A DNA stretch of 64,000 nt from NCBI RefSeq assembly GCF_005217525.1, contig NZ_PNXQ01000014.1:51486-115485 (forward strand). Direction: 5' to 3'. Under the pieces are notes generated by a model. The model made no database searches. It was not told the DNA's origin and was given only the letters and a program-made list of their open reading frames with translations. The DNA comes from Paenibacillus terrae. GTDB taxonomy: Bacteria > Bacillota > Bacilli > Paenibacillales > Paenibacillaceae. Positions within the stretch are counted from its first letter, which is position 1. Each line of letters opens with the position of its first letter. Positions 8,449 through 16,399 of this stretch are shown in pieces. Both the position numbers and the translations under genes were made by a program.

Positions 8449-9327
8449 ATGTTGAAGACTTTTAAAAAGGTATATATTGAAATTACAAGTATCTGCAATC
8501 TCGCTTGCAGCTTTTGCCCTCAGACGCAGCGTGTGAAAAAATTTATTGATCCTGAAATCTTTCGGAATGTTCTTGATCAGGTCAAGCCGCATACGGATTT
8601 CATTTATTTGCATGTAAAAGGAGAGCCCTTGCTTCATCCGAAAATTGACCTTTTGCTGGAGAGTGCTCATGAAAAAGGGTTGAAGGTGAATATTACCACC
8701 AACGGCACTTTGCTGCCGAAAACCGGACATAAGCTGTTGGGTCAGCCTGCGCTACGACAGATGAATTTTTCGCTTCACAGCTTTGACGGGCATGAAGGCT
8801 CGGTAGACCGGGAAGGATATTTGGGCAATATTTTTACGTTTGCAAGAGAAGCTGTCAAGCATAATGTCATTATTTCGTTTCGTCTCTGGAACCTGACTCA
8901 AGATAATTTGACGAATGTGCAGCGTCAGCGCAACCGGGAGACACTTGAGCGATTGGAGCAAGAATTTGGGTTAGACTACCGGATTGAGGAAAAAGTGATA
9001 CCGGGCAGTGGGGTCAAAATCGCACCAAACGTTTATTTAAATCAGGATCACGAATTTGAATGGCCAAGTCTGAGTGCCCCGGAGGATGATGGAAAAGGCT
9101 TTTGCCATGCGCTTCGCAGTCAGGCTGCGGTATTGGTCGATGGAACAGTCGTCCCTTGCTGTCTTGATGGGGAAGGCGTTATAAATTTAGGTAACGTGCA
9201 CGAGCAATCTTTTACCGACATTGTTGAAGGGGAACGTGCAAATCGCTTGTACTTCGGATTCTCCAAGAGAGAAGCGGTGGAAGAGCTGTGCCGCAAGTGC
9301 GGGTACCGTAAACGATTTGGAACCTAA
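8449..9327 (+). CDS. radical SAM/SPASM protein
   Basis: 292-aa radical S-adenosylmethionine enzyme. Cluster motif CNLACSFC gives CX3CX2C at Cys16/20/23; YLHVKGEPLLHP corresponds to the GGEP motif and ITTNGTLL is the next conserved strand. The C-terminal SPASM-like part has Cys at DDGKGFCHALRSQ, VPCCLDGEGVINLGN and EELCRKCGYRKRF, ligands for an auxiliary Fe-S cluster. Such proteins modify peptides or act in cofactor maturation. No precursor peptide or partner gene was seen nearby, so the substrate is unknown. Ribosome site GGGG precedes ATG 8449. The gene stands alone and ends at a repeat-family terminator. Confidence 0.88.
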   Translation: MLKTFKKVYIEITSICNLACSFCPQTQRVKKFIDPEIFRNVLDQVKPHTDFIYLHVKGEPLLHPKIDLLLESAHEKGLKVNITTNGTLLPKTGHKLLGQPALRQMNFSLHSFDGHEGSVDREGYLGNIFTFAREAVKHNVIISFRLWNLTQDNLTNVQRQRNRETLERLEQEFGLDYRIEEKVIPGSGVKIAPNVYLNQDHEFEWPSLSAPEDDGKGFCHALRSQAAVLVDGTVVPCCLDGEGVINLGNVHEQSFTDIVEGERANRLYFGFSKREAVEELCRKCGYRKRFGT

Positions 9328-9398
9328 CAGAGATTGGGCGAGTGGGACATGGAATCTCTGACAAATCGCCGTTCCCATATTGAGTTTAAACCCATAGG

Positions 9399-9446
9399 AA
9401 AAAGCCGCTAAATACCAAGGATTGATTGGTGTTTAGCGGCTTTTTT
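9399..9446 (+). terminator. bidirectional terminator, repeat family copy a
   Basis: AAAGCCGCTAAATACCAA pairs with TTGGTGTTTAGCGGCTTT and is followed by T6; the left flank gives a T-run on the opposite strand. It lies between convergent radical SAM and tetR genes. It is related to hairpins at 13815, 18101, 22094 and 23998. Confidence 0.9.
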
Positions 9447-9469
9447 GCGTACGTGAAACATGTTCACAT

Positions 9470-10036
9470 TCAACTGTTAGCCAGCGCTTTGGCGTATTGT
9501 TTGCCTGCCGAGAGAAGGCTGTCGCTCAGTTCAGGATCATTAACTGAACGTGCAAGCACTAGAGAACCGACCATACTGCTGAACAACGCGCTACCTTTGG
9601 ACAGATCCATTCCCGCCAGATTGGAGATAAACGTAATCATACGTTTCAGCTCCTGCGTGAATATCTGCCGGATTTCTTCGGAAGAACGGGCTATGTCTAC
9701 GGAAAGAGCAGGAATAATACAGCCCATTTTTGTTCGATCACGGTGATGGGTGCTTAAATAGTAGTCGATGATAACATTAATTTTGGGATCTTGCGCTTCT
9801 TGGTCAACAGCTTTCTGAAGCAGTGCGAGGGTATCACTGACAGCATAGCGACAGGCTTCAGCGACTAGCTGTTCTTTGTTCTCAAAGTGTGAATAAAATC
9901 CGCCGTGAGTTAATCCAGCCCCTTTCATAATAAAGGGCACACTTACATCGTGGATACCGTTGGCGCGAAAAGCCTGGGCAGCACTTTCAACGATCTTGCT
10001 CCGTACTTTCATCTTGTGGCCTTTTGGATAAGGCAT
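9470..10036 (-). CDS. TetR-family transcriptional repressor
   Basis: 188-aa regulator. The N-terminal TetR helix-turn-helix is seen as SKIVESAAQAFRANGIHDVSVPFIMKGAGLTHGGFYSHFENKEQLV (read in blocks, about 10-58), with the GGFYSHF recognition-helix signature. The remainder is an all-helical ligand and dimerisation domain resembling YxaF/LmrA-like members. ATG 10036 follows GGAG by 8 nt; GTG 10045 three codons upstream overlaps that site. The gene is divergent from lpd, and AT-rich palindromes lie between them. One of these recurs upstream of the AraC/lipoprotein gene, so both genes may be targets. The inducer is unknown. Confidence 0.87.
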   Translation of the reverse strand: MPYPKGHKMKVRSKIVESAAQAFRANGIHDVSVPFIMKGAGLTHGGFYSHFENKEQLVAEACRYAVSDTLALLQKAVDQEAQDPKINVIIDYYLSTHHRDRTKMGCIIPALSVDIARSSEEIRQIFTQELKRMITFISNLAGMDLSKGSALFSSMVGSLVLARSVNDPELSDSLLSAGKQYAKALANS

Positions 10037-10160
10037 TGTAATCACTCCACGGCTTCATAATGCTAACTTCAAAATATTATAATCATCATAATAAAGCGTG
10101 TCAATTGTTCTTCATGCCACAACAACTTCAGCAGAGCTGACCACGACTATTGACGTATGC

Positions 10161-10200
10161 AAAATATGATGACTATAATATATTATGATTATCATATTTA
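10161..10200. promoter_or_regulatory. candidate TetR operator in front of lpd
   Basis: A near-palindrome of about 38 bp centred between 10180 and 10181 (left arm AAATATGATGACTATAATA, right arm TATTATGATTATCATATTT). Its core ACTATAATATATTAT (10172-10186) is repeated exactly at 11663-11677. A related pair of half sites (TATTAT...ATAATA) lies at about 10075-10092 in front of tetR. Regulator assignment is inferred from position. Confidence 0.6.
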
Positions 10201-10231
10201 AATCGGCAATTTTAAAGGGAGGCATCAGGTT

Positions 10232-11617
10232 ATGAGCAAGCTTGAATCTGTAGATACACTGGTCATTGGATCAGGTCCGGGGGGTTATGTGGCGGCAGGG
10301 CGTTCTGCTCAGCTTGGAATGAAGACAGCCATTGTCGAACGCAGTCAGCTAGGTGGAGTCTGTACGCATGTGGGCTGCATTCCATCCAAAGCTTTGATTG
10401 CCGAAGCACATCGCTATGAGGTACTCAGGCAGTTCAATCAGGCCGATACAGCAGCGTCATTCATAAATGCTCAAGCCTTCAAGCAGGGGATTGTGAATAA
10501 GCAGGCAGGCGGAGTCGGATATTTAATGAAAGCGGCAGGTGTGAGTATTCTGGAAGGGGAGGCAAGCCTAGTTGATGAGCATACAGCTATCATCAAGCAA
10601 AATGGAGCGGAACAAACGATATCCTTTAAGCATGCCATATTGGCAACCGGTTCCCGCCCAATCGAGCTGAAAGCATTTCCGTTTGGCGGACGTATTTTGT
10701 CCTCTACAGAGGCGCTTTCGCTTCCAGAGGCTCCGACCAGTCTGGTCGTGATAGGCGGTGGATATATCGGCATCGAGCTTGGACAGATGTATGCCAAATT
10801 TGGAACTAAGGTAACAATTCTGGAGGGAGGGGAACGGATATTGCCGGGATTTGAGGCGGATCTTGTGGCCCCTGTTGTCAAGCAGTTGAAGACAGATGGC
10901 GTAAACATCGTAACTGGTGCGACAGCCGAAAAAGCCGTGCAGAATACGGATGCCATTACGCTGCATTATTCAAAAGATCAGGAGCAGTATCATGTTACCG
11001 CAGAGTTTGTATTAGTTACTGTAGGCAGAAAGCCCAATACAGATGGCACGTTAGGACTGGAGCACATTGGCTTGCCAGTGACGAGCAGAGGGCTGATTGA
11101 GACAGACGAGCAGTGTAGAACGGCTATACCCCATATTTTTGCCATTGGAGATATTACGGCGGGTCCAGCTCTTGCCCACAAAGCTTCCTATGAAGCGAAG
11201 ATTGCGGCAGAAGCGATTGCAGGTCAAGCTGCCAAAGTGGATTATAAAGCCATACCGCTGGTTGTTTTTTCTGAACCGGAGCTGGCTAGTGTTGGCCTAA
11301 GTGAAACCGAAGCCAAGGAACAAGCATTACCGATTGTCATTGGCAGAGCCTCGTTTGGGATTAACGGCAGAGCACTGGCACTAAGGGCAGCAGACGGATA
11401 TATCAAAATCGTAGCAAAAAAAGATTCGGGAATCGTACTGGGGGCGCAAATCGTGGGTGTTGAAGCCTCAACACTCATTTCGGAGCTTGCTCTAGCTATC
11501 GAGATGGGCGCAACCGTAGAAGACTTGGCTCTAACCATTCATCCCCATCCCACATTGGGAGAAGTAATTATGGAGGCTGCGGAGAACGCGGTCAAAAAAA
11601 TGGACAGTGCAAAGTAG
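10232..11617 (+). CDS. lpdA: dihydrolipoyl dehydrogenase (stand-alone)
   Basis: 461-aa flavoprotein disulfide reductase, E3-type. The FAD-binding GSGPGGYVAA lies near residue 13, the redox-active disulfide GGVCTHVGCIPSK has Cys44/Cys49, the NAD-binding VIGGGYIGIELG is near 173, the second FAD segment is AIGDITAGPALAHKA, and the C-terminal active-site HPHPTLGEV carries the catalytic His. It oxidises dihydrolipoyl groups with NAD+. Unlike normal lpd genes it is not next to E1/E2 genes of a 2-oxoacid dehydrogenase; its neighbours are a TetR gene and an iron-related AraC gene. It could serve a glycine-cleavage or dehydrogenase complex encoded elsewhere or act as a diaphorase. Ribosome site GGGAGG precedes ATG 10232. 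Confidence 0.9.
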   Translation: MSKLESVDTLVIGSGPGGYVAAGRSAQLGMKTAIVERSQLGGVCTHVGCIPSKALIAEAHRYEVLRQFNQADTAASFINAQAFKQGIVNKQAGGVGYLMKAAGVSILEGEASLVDEHTAIIKQNGAEQTISFKHAILATGSRPIELKAFPFGGRILSSTEALSLPEAPTSLVVIGGGYIGIELGQMYAKFGTKVTILEGGERILPGFEADLVAPVVKQLKTDGVNIVTGATAEKAVQNTDAITLHYSKDQEQYHVTAEFVLVTVGRKPNTDGTLGLEHIGLPVTSRGLIETDEQCRTAIPHIFAIGDITAGPALAHKASYEAKIAAEAIAGQAAKVDYKAIPLVVFSEPELASVGLSETEAKEQALPIVIGRASFGINGRALALRAADGYIKIVAKKDSGIVLGAQIVGVEASTLISELALAIEMGATVEDLALTIHPHPTLGEVIMEAAENAVKKMDSAK

Positions 11618-11660
11618 AGGCACCGTACGAAATCAATTCATTGCCTGTGAGAATGGTTAT

Positions 11661-11682
11661 CAACTATAATATATTATAGTTG
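11661..11682. promoter_or_regulatory. 22-bp perfect palindromic operator upstream of the AraC gene
   Basis: Arms CAACTATAATA and TATTATAGTTG are exact inverted repeats. The central 15 bp are identical to the core of the lpd operator at 10172-10186, suggesting a common regulator, most simply the TetR protein encoded at 9470-10036. Confidence 0.65.
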
Positions 11683-11737
11683 AATGTGAATGCGATCAGG
11701 TACGTGGATGGTTTGGATCGGGGGCTGGACAAAAGCA

Positions 11738-13720
11738 ATGAAATTAAATGATCACATCTTGCTCTGGAATCATGTTTTTATACAAGTGTTGGATGTTCGT
11801 CATAAGAAAATGGGTAAAGAGGAGGAGTTGCGGAGCTATAGACTTCCGGCTAGTGCGTTCTTGTTTACTCTGCGCGGTAGTGCGCGAGTGCGGCTGGACG
11901 ACAGCATTCATAGGGTGGAGCGTTTTCATGTGCTGCATGGGGGAAAAGGAATGTGCCTGAGCGTCATTACGGATGATGTGCTTGAATATTACATCATCCT
12001 GTACAAGGCAACGTTGGCCCTGACCTGTCGCAAGGAGATTGCACAATTGTTGGAAAAGGAAAATCCTTTTCAGAATCAGTATGCCTTCGCACCTCATTAC
12101 CCACTGCCCCTGTATGATAAAGTAAAGCTGTTGGAGCAAGAATGGCGTAAAGCTTCCGGACTTGGAAAACTGCATGTCAAAGTCTTATTTCAACAATTTG
12201 TATATGAGCTGTTGCAGCAGTTGTATCGACAAGGCATTGAACCCCTTAAGCCCGACCTGGTAGTGCAGGCTGTAGCATATATTCGTGAGTACTCCAGCCG
12301 CTCTATGACACTTGAGTCCATTGCAGAGGAACTGCAGTGTAGCACCGGGCATCTATCAAGGCTGTTCAAGAATAAAATGCATACCAGTCCGATTCATTAT
12401 TTGGGTCAGGTACGGATAGATCGAGCAGCTCAGCTTTTAATGGAGACGGACGCCACTTTACAGGAAATTGCGGAGATTGTGGGGTATCTGGATGCTCATT
12501 CATTAAGCCGCAGCTTTAAGAAATATAAAGGACTTTCTCCTGTACGATTTAAAAATGAACGGCAGCATCATGTCAGGAAGCAAGATCAGGATATGCCCCA
12601 AAAGATGCTAACATATGCCCTTCAGCAGACTTCTTCCACACGTTATACTGATATTGATTATCAATATCAGTATAACGTGGAAGGAGATTTATTCATGCAC
12701 GGAAGAGTCAAAATAACCGCCATGATGATTATGCTGTGTTTATCATTGATGCTGGGAGCTTGTTCAGCTCCTGCCAATACAAATGGAAGCTCGCAATCAG
12801 AGGCTAATTCTACAACGACAGCATCCAATGGCGATGGACAAGCGACAGTGCAAGCAAAGACAAGAACAGTATCGACACTAAAAGGAGATGTAGAAGTACC
12901 TGCAAACCCGAAGCGAGTTGCATCTGATCAGTATATGGGTCATCTTTTGAAACTGGGAATTATTCCGGTAGGGGTCAGAAGCTTTATGCTGAATGAGGCC
13001 TGGATTGATAAATCAGGATATCCCAAAGAGAAGTTGGTCGGAATCAAGGATCTCGGCGAATTTCCTATGAATCTGGAGAAACTGACGGTTCTGCAACCGG
13101 ATTTAATCATAGGTTCGATAGAAAAAAACATCGACAGTTACCAAAAGGTTGGAACAACTGTGTTCCTGCCATATTGGGAGGGCGAATCTACACCGGGGCC
13201 GCTGGATAAATTCCGCAGAATTAGTGAAATCTTTGGTAAGGAGAAAGAAGCCGAGCAGTGGATCACTGAATATGAGAATAAAGTCGCAGAGGCCAGAAAG
13301 AAAATTGACGGTATCGTTAAGGACGGAGAGACAGTTTCGATCGTGCAGGTTGCGAACAAATCAGTATATGTTTTAGCGGCAGAAGGCGGAAATTACGGAA
13401 GTCCAACCATTTATCAGATGTTAAAGCTGCCACCTACGAAGAAAGCATTGCACATGAAAGAAGGATTTGAAAATATTTCGCTTGAGGTTTTGCCTGAGTA
13501 TACAGGGGATCATATCTTTGTGTACGGTTCGGAAGATGATGGGGCCAATCAAGTTCTAAATAGTGAGCTATGGAAAGGCCTTCCGGCTGTAAAAAAAGGA
13601 CAGGTTTATATGTACGGTTCATTCAGCGAAAAGGGCGATGAGTTTGTCATGGAAGATCCTTATTCGCTGGAGCTTCAACTTGACACGATTGTTAATATCT
13701 TATTAGCTCACAAAAAATAA
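11738..13720 (+). CDS. AraC regulator reading in frame into a siderophore-binding lipoprotein
   Basis: One uninterrupted frame of 660 codons. Residues 1-174 form an N-terminal sensor region, and 175-274 two AraC helix-turn-helix motifs (LESIAEELQCSTGHLSRLFK and LQEIAEIVGYLDAHSLSRSFKKYKGLSP). A linker of about 45 residues is followed by a complete lipoprotein signal peptide (from residue 320) and a Peripla_BP_2 domain. ATG 11738 follows a weak GGGGG-type site; ATG 11690, only 8 nt behind the palindromic operator, is the alternative. The lipoprotein part has its own ribosome site and ATG 12695, so the normal products may be two proteins, with the AraC stop codon lost. A full-length product would be a membrane-tethered AraC protein with an external Fe-siderophore domain. 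Which form exists cannot be decided here. Confidence 0.7.
   Translation: MKLNDHILLWNHVFIQVLDVRHKKMGKEEELRSYRLPASAFLFTLRGSARVRLDDSIHRVERFHVLHGGKGMCLSVITDDVLEYYIILYKATLALTCRKEIAQLLEKENPFQNQYAFAPHYPLPLYDKVKLLEQEWRKASGLGKLHVKVLFQQFVYELLQQLYRQGIEPLKPDLVVQAVAYIREYSSRSMTLESIAEELQCSTGHLSRLFKNKMHTSPIHYLGQVRIDRAAQLLMETDATLQEIAEIVGYLDAHSLSRSFKKYKGLSPVRFKNERQHHVRKQDQDMPQKMLTYALQQTSSTRYTDIDYQYQYNVEGDLFMHGRVKITAMMIMLCLSLMLGACSAPANTNGSSQSEANSTTTASNGDGQATVQAKTRTVSTLKGDVEVPANPKRVASDQYMGHLLKLGIIPVGVRSFMLNEAWIDKSGYPKEKLVGIKDLGEFPMNLEKLTVLQPDLIIGSIEKNIDSYQKVGTTVFLPYWEGESTPGPLDKFRRISEIFGKEKEAEQWITEYENKVAEARKKIDGIVKDGETVSIVQVANKSVYVLAAEGGNYGSPTIYQMLKLPPTKKALHMKEGFENISLEVLPEYTGDHIFVYGSEDDGANQVLNSELWKGLPAVKKGQVYMYGSFSEKGDEFVMEDPYSLELQLDTIVNILLAHKK
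12639..12679. promoter_or_regulatory. 41-bp perfect palindrome with Fur-box core inside the open frame
   Basis: Two 20-nt arms (left begins CACGTTATACTGATATTGAT) are exact inverted repeats around T12659. The central GATATTGATTATCAATATC (12650-12668) matches the 19-bp Fur box at 16 of 19 positions. It sits directly before AAGGAGA and ATG 12695. This suggests an iron-regulated promoter/operator for the lipoprotein, even though the stretch is also read as codons of the AraC frame. Confidence 0.75.
12695..13720 (+). CDS. iron-siderophore substrate-binding lipoprotein (internal start)
   Basis: 341-aa Peripla_BP_2 lipoprotein in the same frame as, and forming the 3' part of, the AraC-lipoprotein ORF. 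AAGGAGA lies 7 nt before ATG 12695. The signal peptide carries Lys6, a hydrophobic stretch (8-20) and lipobox LGAC with Cys23, then a Ser/Thr/Asn-rich linker. The receptor domain includes VEVPANPKRVASDQYMGHLLKLG and LEKLTVLQPDLIIGS, as in FeuA/FhuD. No permease follows; it may feed the FecCD pair at 3607-5618 or another importer. Independent initiation is supported by the ribosome site, the Fur-like palindrome and the intact lipobox. Confidence 0.85.
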   Translation: MHGRVKITAMMIMLCLSLMLGACSAPANTNGSSQSEANSTTTASNGDGQATVQAKTRTVSTLKGDVEVPANPKRVASDQYMGHLLKLGIIPVGVRSFMLNEAWIDKSGYPKEKLVGIKDLGEFPMNLEKLTVLQPDLIIGSIEKNIDSYQKVGTTVFLPYWEGESTPGPLDKFRRISEIFGKEKEAEQWITEYENKVAEARKKIDGIVKDGETVSIVQVANKSVYVLAAEGGNYGSPTIYQMLKLPPTKKALHMKEGFENISLEVLPEYTGDHIFVYGSEDDGANQVLNSELWKGLPAVKKGQVYMYGSFSEKGDEFVMEDPYSLELQLDTIVNILLAHKK

Positions 13721-13814
13721 AGTTTTATATAACTTTTAACAAATCGGCTCTTAGCCTGATTCGTGCAGAACGTGTAACATACATTTCCGATAAATCATTT
13801 GGTCCAAAGAGAAA

Positions 13815-13858
13815 TAAACCGCTAAATACGAGGGAAAACCCTGTGTTTGGCGGTTTTT
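13815..13858 (+). terminator. terminator, repeat family copy b
   Basis: AAACCGCTAAATACGAGGG pairs with CCCTGTGTTTGGCGGTTT around AAAA, followed by a short T-run. It lies between the convergent lipoprotein and AlkD-type genes. Confidence 0.85.
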
Positions 13859-13951
13859 GTATGATGAATTCCTCCATTCCTAATATTCCAGATATATCTC
13901 ATAGTTTATGTGTATCATCTGGATAAGGATTGGATAGGGAAGAGTCTCTAA

Positions 13952-14800
13952 TTACTGATTTTTTATCAAGCTTCTTGTGGCTCGGGTCACTATTCGTTTG
14001 GTTTCCTTCGTATCCGAAGTCTCCAGCCACGCATCACAAACCTGAAGCACCCATTCCGGCTTGGTTTTACTGGCATCATTCAGCCAATTGCCCACGGAGT
14101 CCTGTACATATTTGATCGGGTCGGATTGGACAGCTTCCAAAAGTGGAAGAGCCAGCTCTGGGTGTTCTTTTAATTCGGGAATATGCTTGGCCCAAACGCC
14201 CTGTGGACGGGTCGATTCGATGGCAAAACGACGGATATTAGCATCCTGATCCTGTACCCAACCGTTTAACAGTTGAAGCGCTTCAACCAGTTGCTTGGAA
14301 ATCGGTTCTCTTACGGCCATCCAGGCAATTTCACGCACCCCAAAATGTGAATCTGCTGCAAAAGGGCGAATGCTCGCCAATTTCTGTTCTACCCTTAAAA
14401 GGGGATCAACCCCGATGATATAGGCAGCCCAGCAGCGAATACTGTCTGAAAGATGAGAGGCCATCGCATCAAAGATCCGTGAGCGCTCTTCTTGTGCTTG
14501 CTGCTCGAACAGGTTCAGCCATGCTCGCGCGATTGCAGGGATCATTTTCATAATCTTCTTTTCCTGCAAATGGTTCAGTTCGGAGAGAAAGACATCGGAT
14601 TCTCGCTGTAAGCCAAATTCATCAAGTGCATTTCGTAGCAGTACAATATGATCGACAGCCAGCCATTCGGTGAGATTCACCGTCTCAAGCTGCCCCTGCT
14701 GTAGTAGTTGAACCACATCATCAGGGATATCTATTCCTTTGCGAGCCCCTTTTCGTTGTAATATCGAATCTGGAATTAAGAATTGTTTTTTAGGATTCAT
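13952..14800 (-). CDS. AlkD-type DNA alkylation repair protein (HEAT-like)
   Basis: 282-aa protein built of alpha-helical HEAT-like repeats, as in the DNA alkylation repair (AlkC/AlkD) superfamily, glycosylases that excise alkylated bases. Visible features are repeated amphipathic helices, WAAYIIGVDPLLRVEQKLASIRPFAADSHFGVREIAW, the segment RRFAIESTRPQGVWAKH, and YVQDSVGNWLNDASKTKPEWV, which resembles the conserved DNA-contacting region. The start ATG 14800 follows GGGGG. It is a single gene, convergent with the lipoprotein gene. The family call is good; actual glycosylase activity is inferred. Confidence 0.75.
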   Translation of the reverse strand: MNPKKQFLIPDSILQRKGARKGIDIPDDVVQLLQQGQLETVNLTEWLAVDHIVLLRNALDEFGLQRESDVFLSELNHLQEKKIMKMIPAIARAWLNLFEQQAQEERSRIFDAMASHLSDSIRCWAAYIIGVDPLLRVEQKLASIRPFAADSHFGVREIAWMAVREPISKQLVEALQLLNGWVQDQDANIRRFAIESTRPQGVWAKHIPELKEHPELALPLLEAVQSDPIKYVQDSVGNWLNDASKTKPEWVLQVCDAWLETSDTKETKRIVTRATRSLIKNQ

Positions 14801-14851
14801 ATATTGCCCCCATCAGTGCAGATAGATAAGAATTATTTTTTAATGGTAATT

Positions 14852-15502
14852 CTAGAGAGAACGAAGAACATGTAGTACCTCCGAAGGTTCCATACGTTTT
14901 TTATAATCAGCATCAGCATATCCTGCACGAATGATACCTTCTTTATCAATTACATAGGTAGCTGGTACGGGGAGTTCCCAGGCACTGTTACCATGAAAAG
15001 TATCCAGAGAAATGTCTAATGATTTGTAAAGCTCATGTGCATATTCAGGGAGTTTAAATTTGAGATTGTATTTTTCTGCTATTTGATTATGCAGGTCACT
15101 TAACACAGGGAAACTCAATTCGTTCTTTTGCTGTACTATAGTTGAATACTCGGGAGTTTGTGGACTAATCGCGATTAATTGAGCATGGGCGGACGTAATA
15201 CCATCCATGATTCGCTGATATGCTTGCAGCTCCAGATTGCAGAATGGACACCAGCTCCCTCTGTAAAAAATAAGAACAACAGGACCTTTTGCTGTTGCTT
15301 CAGATAAGGTTATGGTCTGGCCTGTAAAGTCAAGTAAACTAAATTCCGGCGCTTTGGTTCCAAGGCTTAATCCATAAGTGGCATTCAAAGTGCGAATATC
15401 CTGGATCGTTTTATCAAATATATCCAGTACTTCTGAAGGAAGCATTTTTTCCATGTCTGCTTTGGCTGCTTCCAGATCACTTTGTAATTTTTGATATTCC
15501 AT
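14852..15502 (-). CDS. peroxiredoxin-like (AhpC/TSA) protein
   Basis: 216-aa thioredoxin-fold protein. An N-terminal helical extension (about 1-45) precedes GTKAPEFSLLDFTGQTITLSE, the usual AhpC/TSA entry, and YRGSWCPFCNLELQAYQ, in which the peroxidatic position is part of a thioredoxin-like Cys-x-x-Cys. Later segments are ISPQTPEYS, FPVLSDLHNQIAEKYNL and VPATYVIDKEGIIRAGYADADYKKR. It probably reduces peroxides or disulfides in the cytoplasm. I use ATG 15502 (GGAG, 8 nt upstream); GTG 15511 overlaps the ribosome site. It runs behind the Crp/Fnr gene and could be co-transcribed with it. Confidence 0.85.
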   Translation of the reverse strand: MEYQKLQSDLEAAKADMEKMLPSEVLDIFDKTIQDIRTLNATYGLSLGTKAPEFSLLDFTGQTITLSEATAKGPVVLIFYRGSWCPFCNLELQAYQRIMDGITSAHAQLIAISPQTPEYSTIVQQKNELSFPVLSDLHNQIAEKYNLKFKLPEYAHELYKSLDISLDTFHGNSAWELPVPATYVIDKEGIIRAGYADADYKKRMEPSEVLHVLRSL

Positions 15503-15580
15503 TCCGTTCACTCCATATCGTATGTTTTTTCTGGTAGGTATACGATACTTCTTTTCTCTGTACTATAGATGTAATGTAGC

Positions 15581-16255
15581 TTACAACTCCAGCAGCTTTT
15601 CGCGATGGATATAAATGGTTTTAAATCCGGTCTTAATGACCTTTTCTTTTACAAGCTCCTGTAAAGCAGCAGTTACAGCTTCTCGGGTTGCACCGACCAA
15701 ATGAGCGATTTCTTGATGGGATAGCGGGAAATTGATTTTATAATACTCATCTTCACTTTGGAGGGCGAACTGATCGGACAGTTTTATAAGAACATATAAA
15801 ATTTTATCCTGTAAATTCCCCAAAGCCAGGTGTTGGGCCAAACGGCTCATACCTGAGATTCGATCGCTTAACACTTTGATCAAGTTCATCATGAATCGGG
15901 GATGTTGGATTAAAAAATGCTCAAAACGGTCTTTGTCCATCCGGCAGATATCGCATTCTTCTATCGTTTCTATATACATATCCCTTGTCCCTAGTGAAAT
16001 CATATCCATTTCACCAAATACATTTCCCTCGCTGAGGATATCCAAAGTAAATTGCTTTCCGTCAGCGTTTAGCTTATAAAGACGTACTTTTCCCTTCTTT
16101 ACAAAATAAAGCCCTTCGGAAAAGGTATCCGGGGTTTGAATAAATGTATTTTTCGGTAGGGTCGTAATGGAAGTCATTTGATCCATTTCAACTAAATCCT
16201 CTAATGAGAGACTATCAAGCAGATTGAATTGGGATAGGTATTGAATGCTATTCAT
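15581..16255 (-). CDS. Crp/Fnr-family transcriptional regulator
   Basis: 224-aa regulator with an N-terminal cyclic-nucleotide-binding-like beta-roll (about 10-125; FVKKGKVRLYKLNADGKQFTLDIL, GNVFGEMDMIS), a dimerisation helix (about 125-150) and a C-terminal winged helix with recognition segment LSHQEIAHLVGATREAVTAALQELVKEKVI. There is no N-terminal cysteine cluster, so it is not a classical Fnr oxygen sensor. Cys in ECDICRMD is isolated. AAGGAG precedes ATG 16255. The peroxiredoxin-like gene 79 bp downstream on the same strand is the likely partner or target, so a stress role is possible. Confidence 0.88.
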   Translation of the reverse strand: MNSIQYLSQFNLLDSLSLEDLVEMDQMTSITTLPKNTFIQTPDTFSEGLYFVKKGKVRLYKLNADGKQFTLDILSEGNVFGEMDMISLGTRDMYIETIEECDICRMDKDRFEHFLIQHPRFMMNLIKVLSDRISGMSRLAQHLALGNLQDKILYVLIKLSDQFALQSEDEYYKINFPLSHQEIAHLVGATREAVTAALQELVKEKVIKTGFKTIYIHREKLLEL

Positions 16256-16371
16256 ATGTTCTCCTTATGGTTGCTGGTGGTGTACAGAATCATAATACAA
16301 TTATAGCTTTTTTAAGGAACTTTGGTCTCTTCTATTACTCACAGCCAGAAGTCTATCTGGAGAAGATTATG

Positions 16372-16399
16372 GAGGGGGGCTTCATTAATCTCCCCCCTC
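16372..16399 (-). terminator. GC-rich hairpin overlapping the end of the lysR gene
   Basis: On the minus strand GAGGGGGG pairs with CCCCCCTC around a loop of about 12 nt; the stem begins at the stop codon of the lysR gene. No clear T-tract follows, so termination efficiency is uncertain. Confidence 0.5.
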
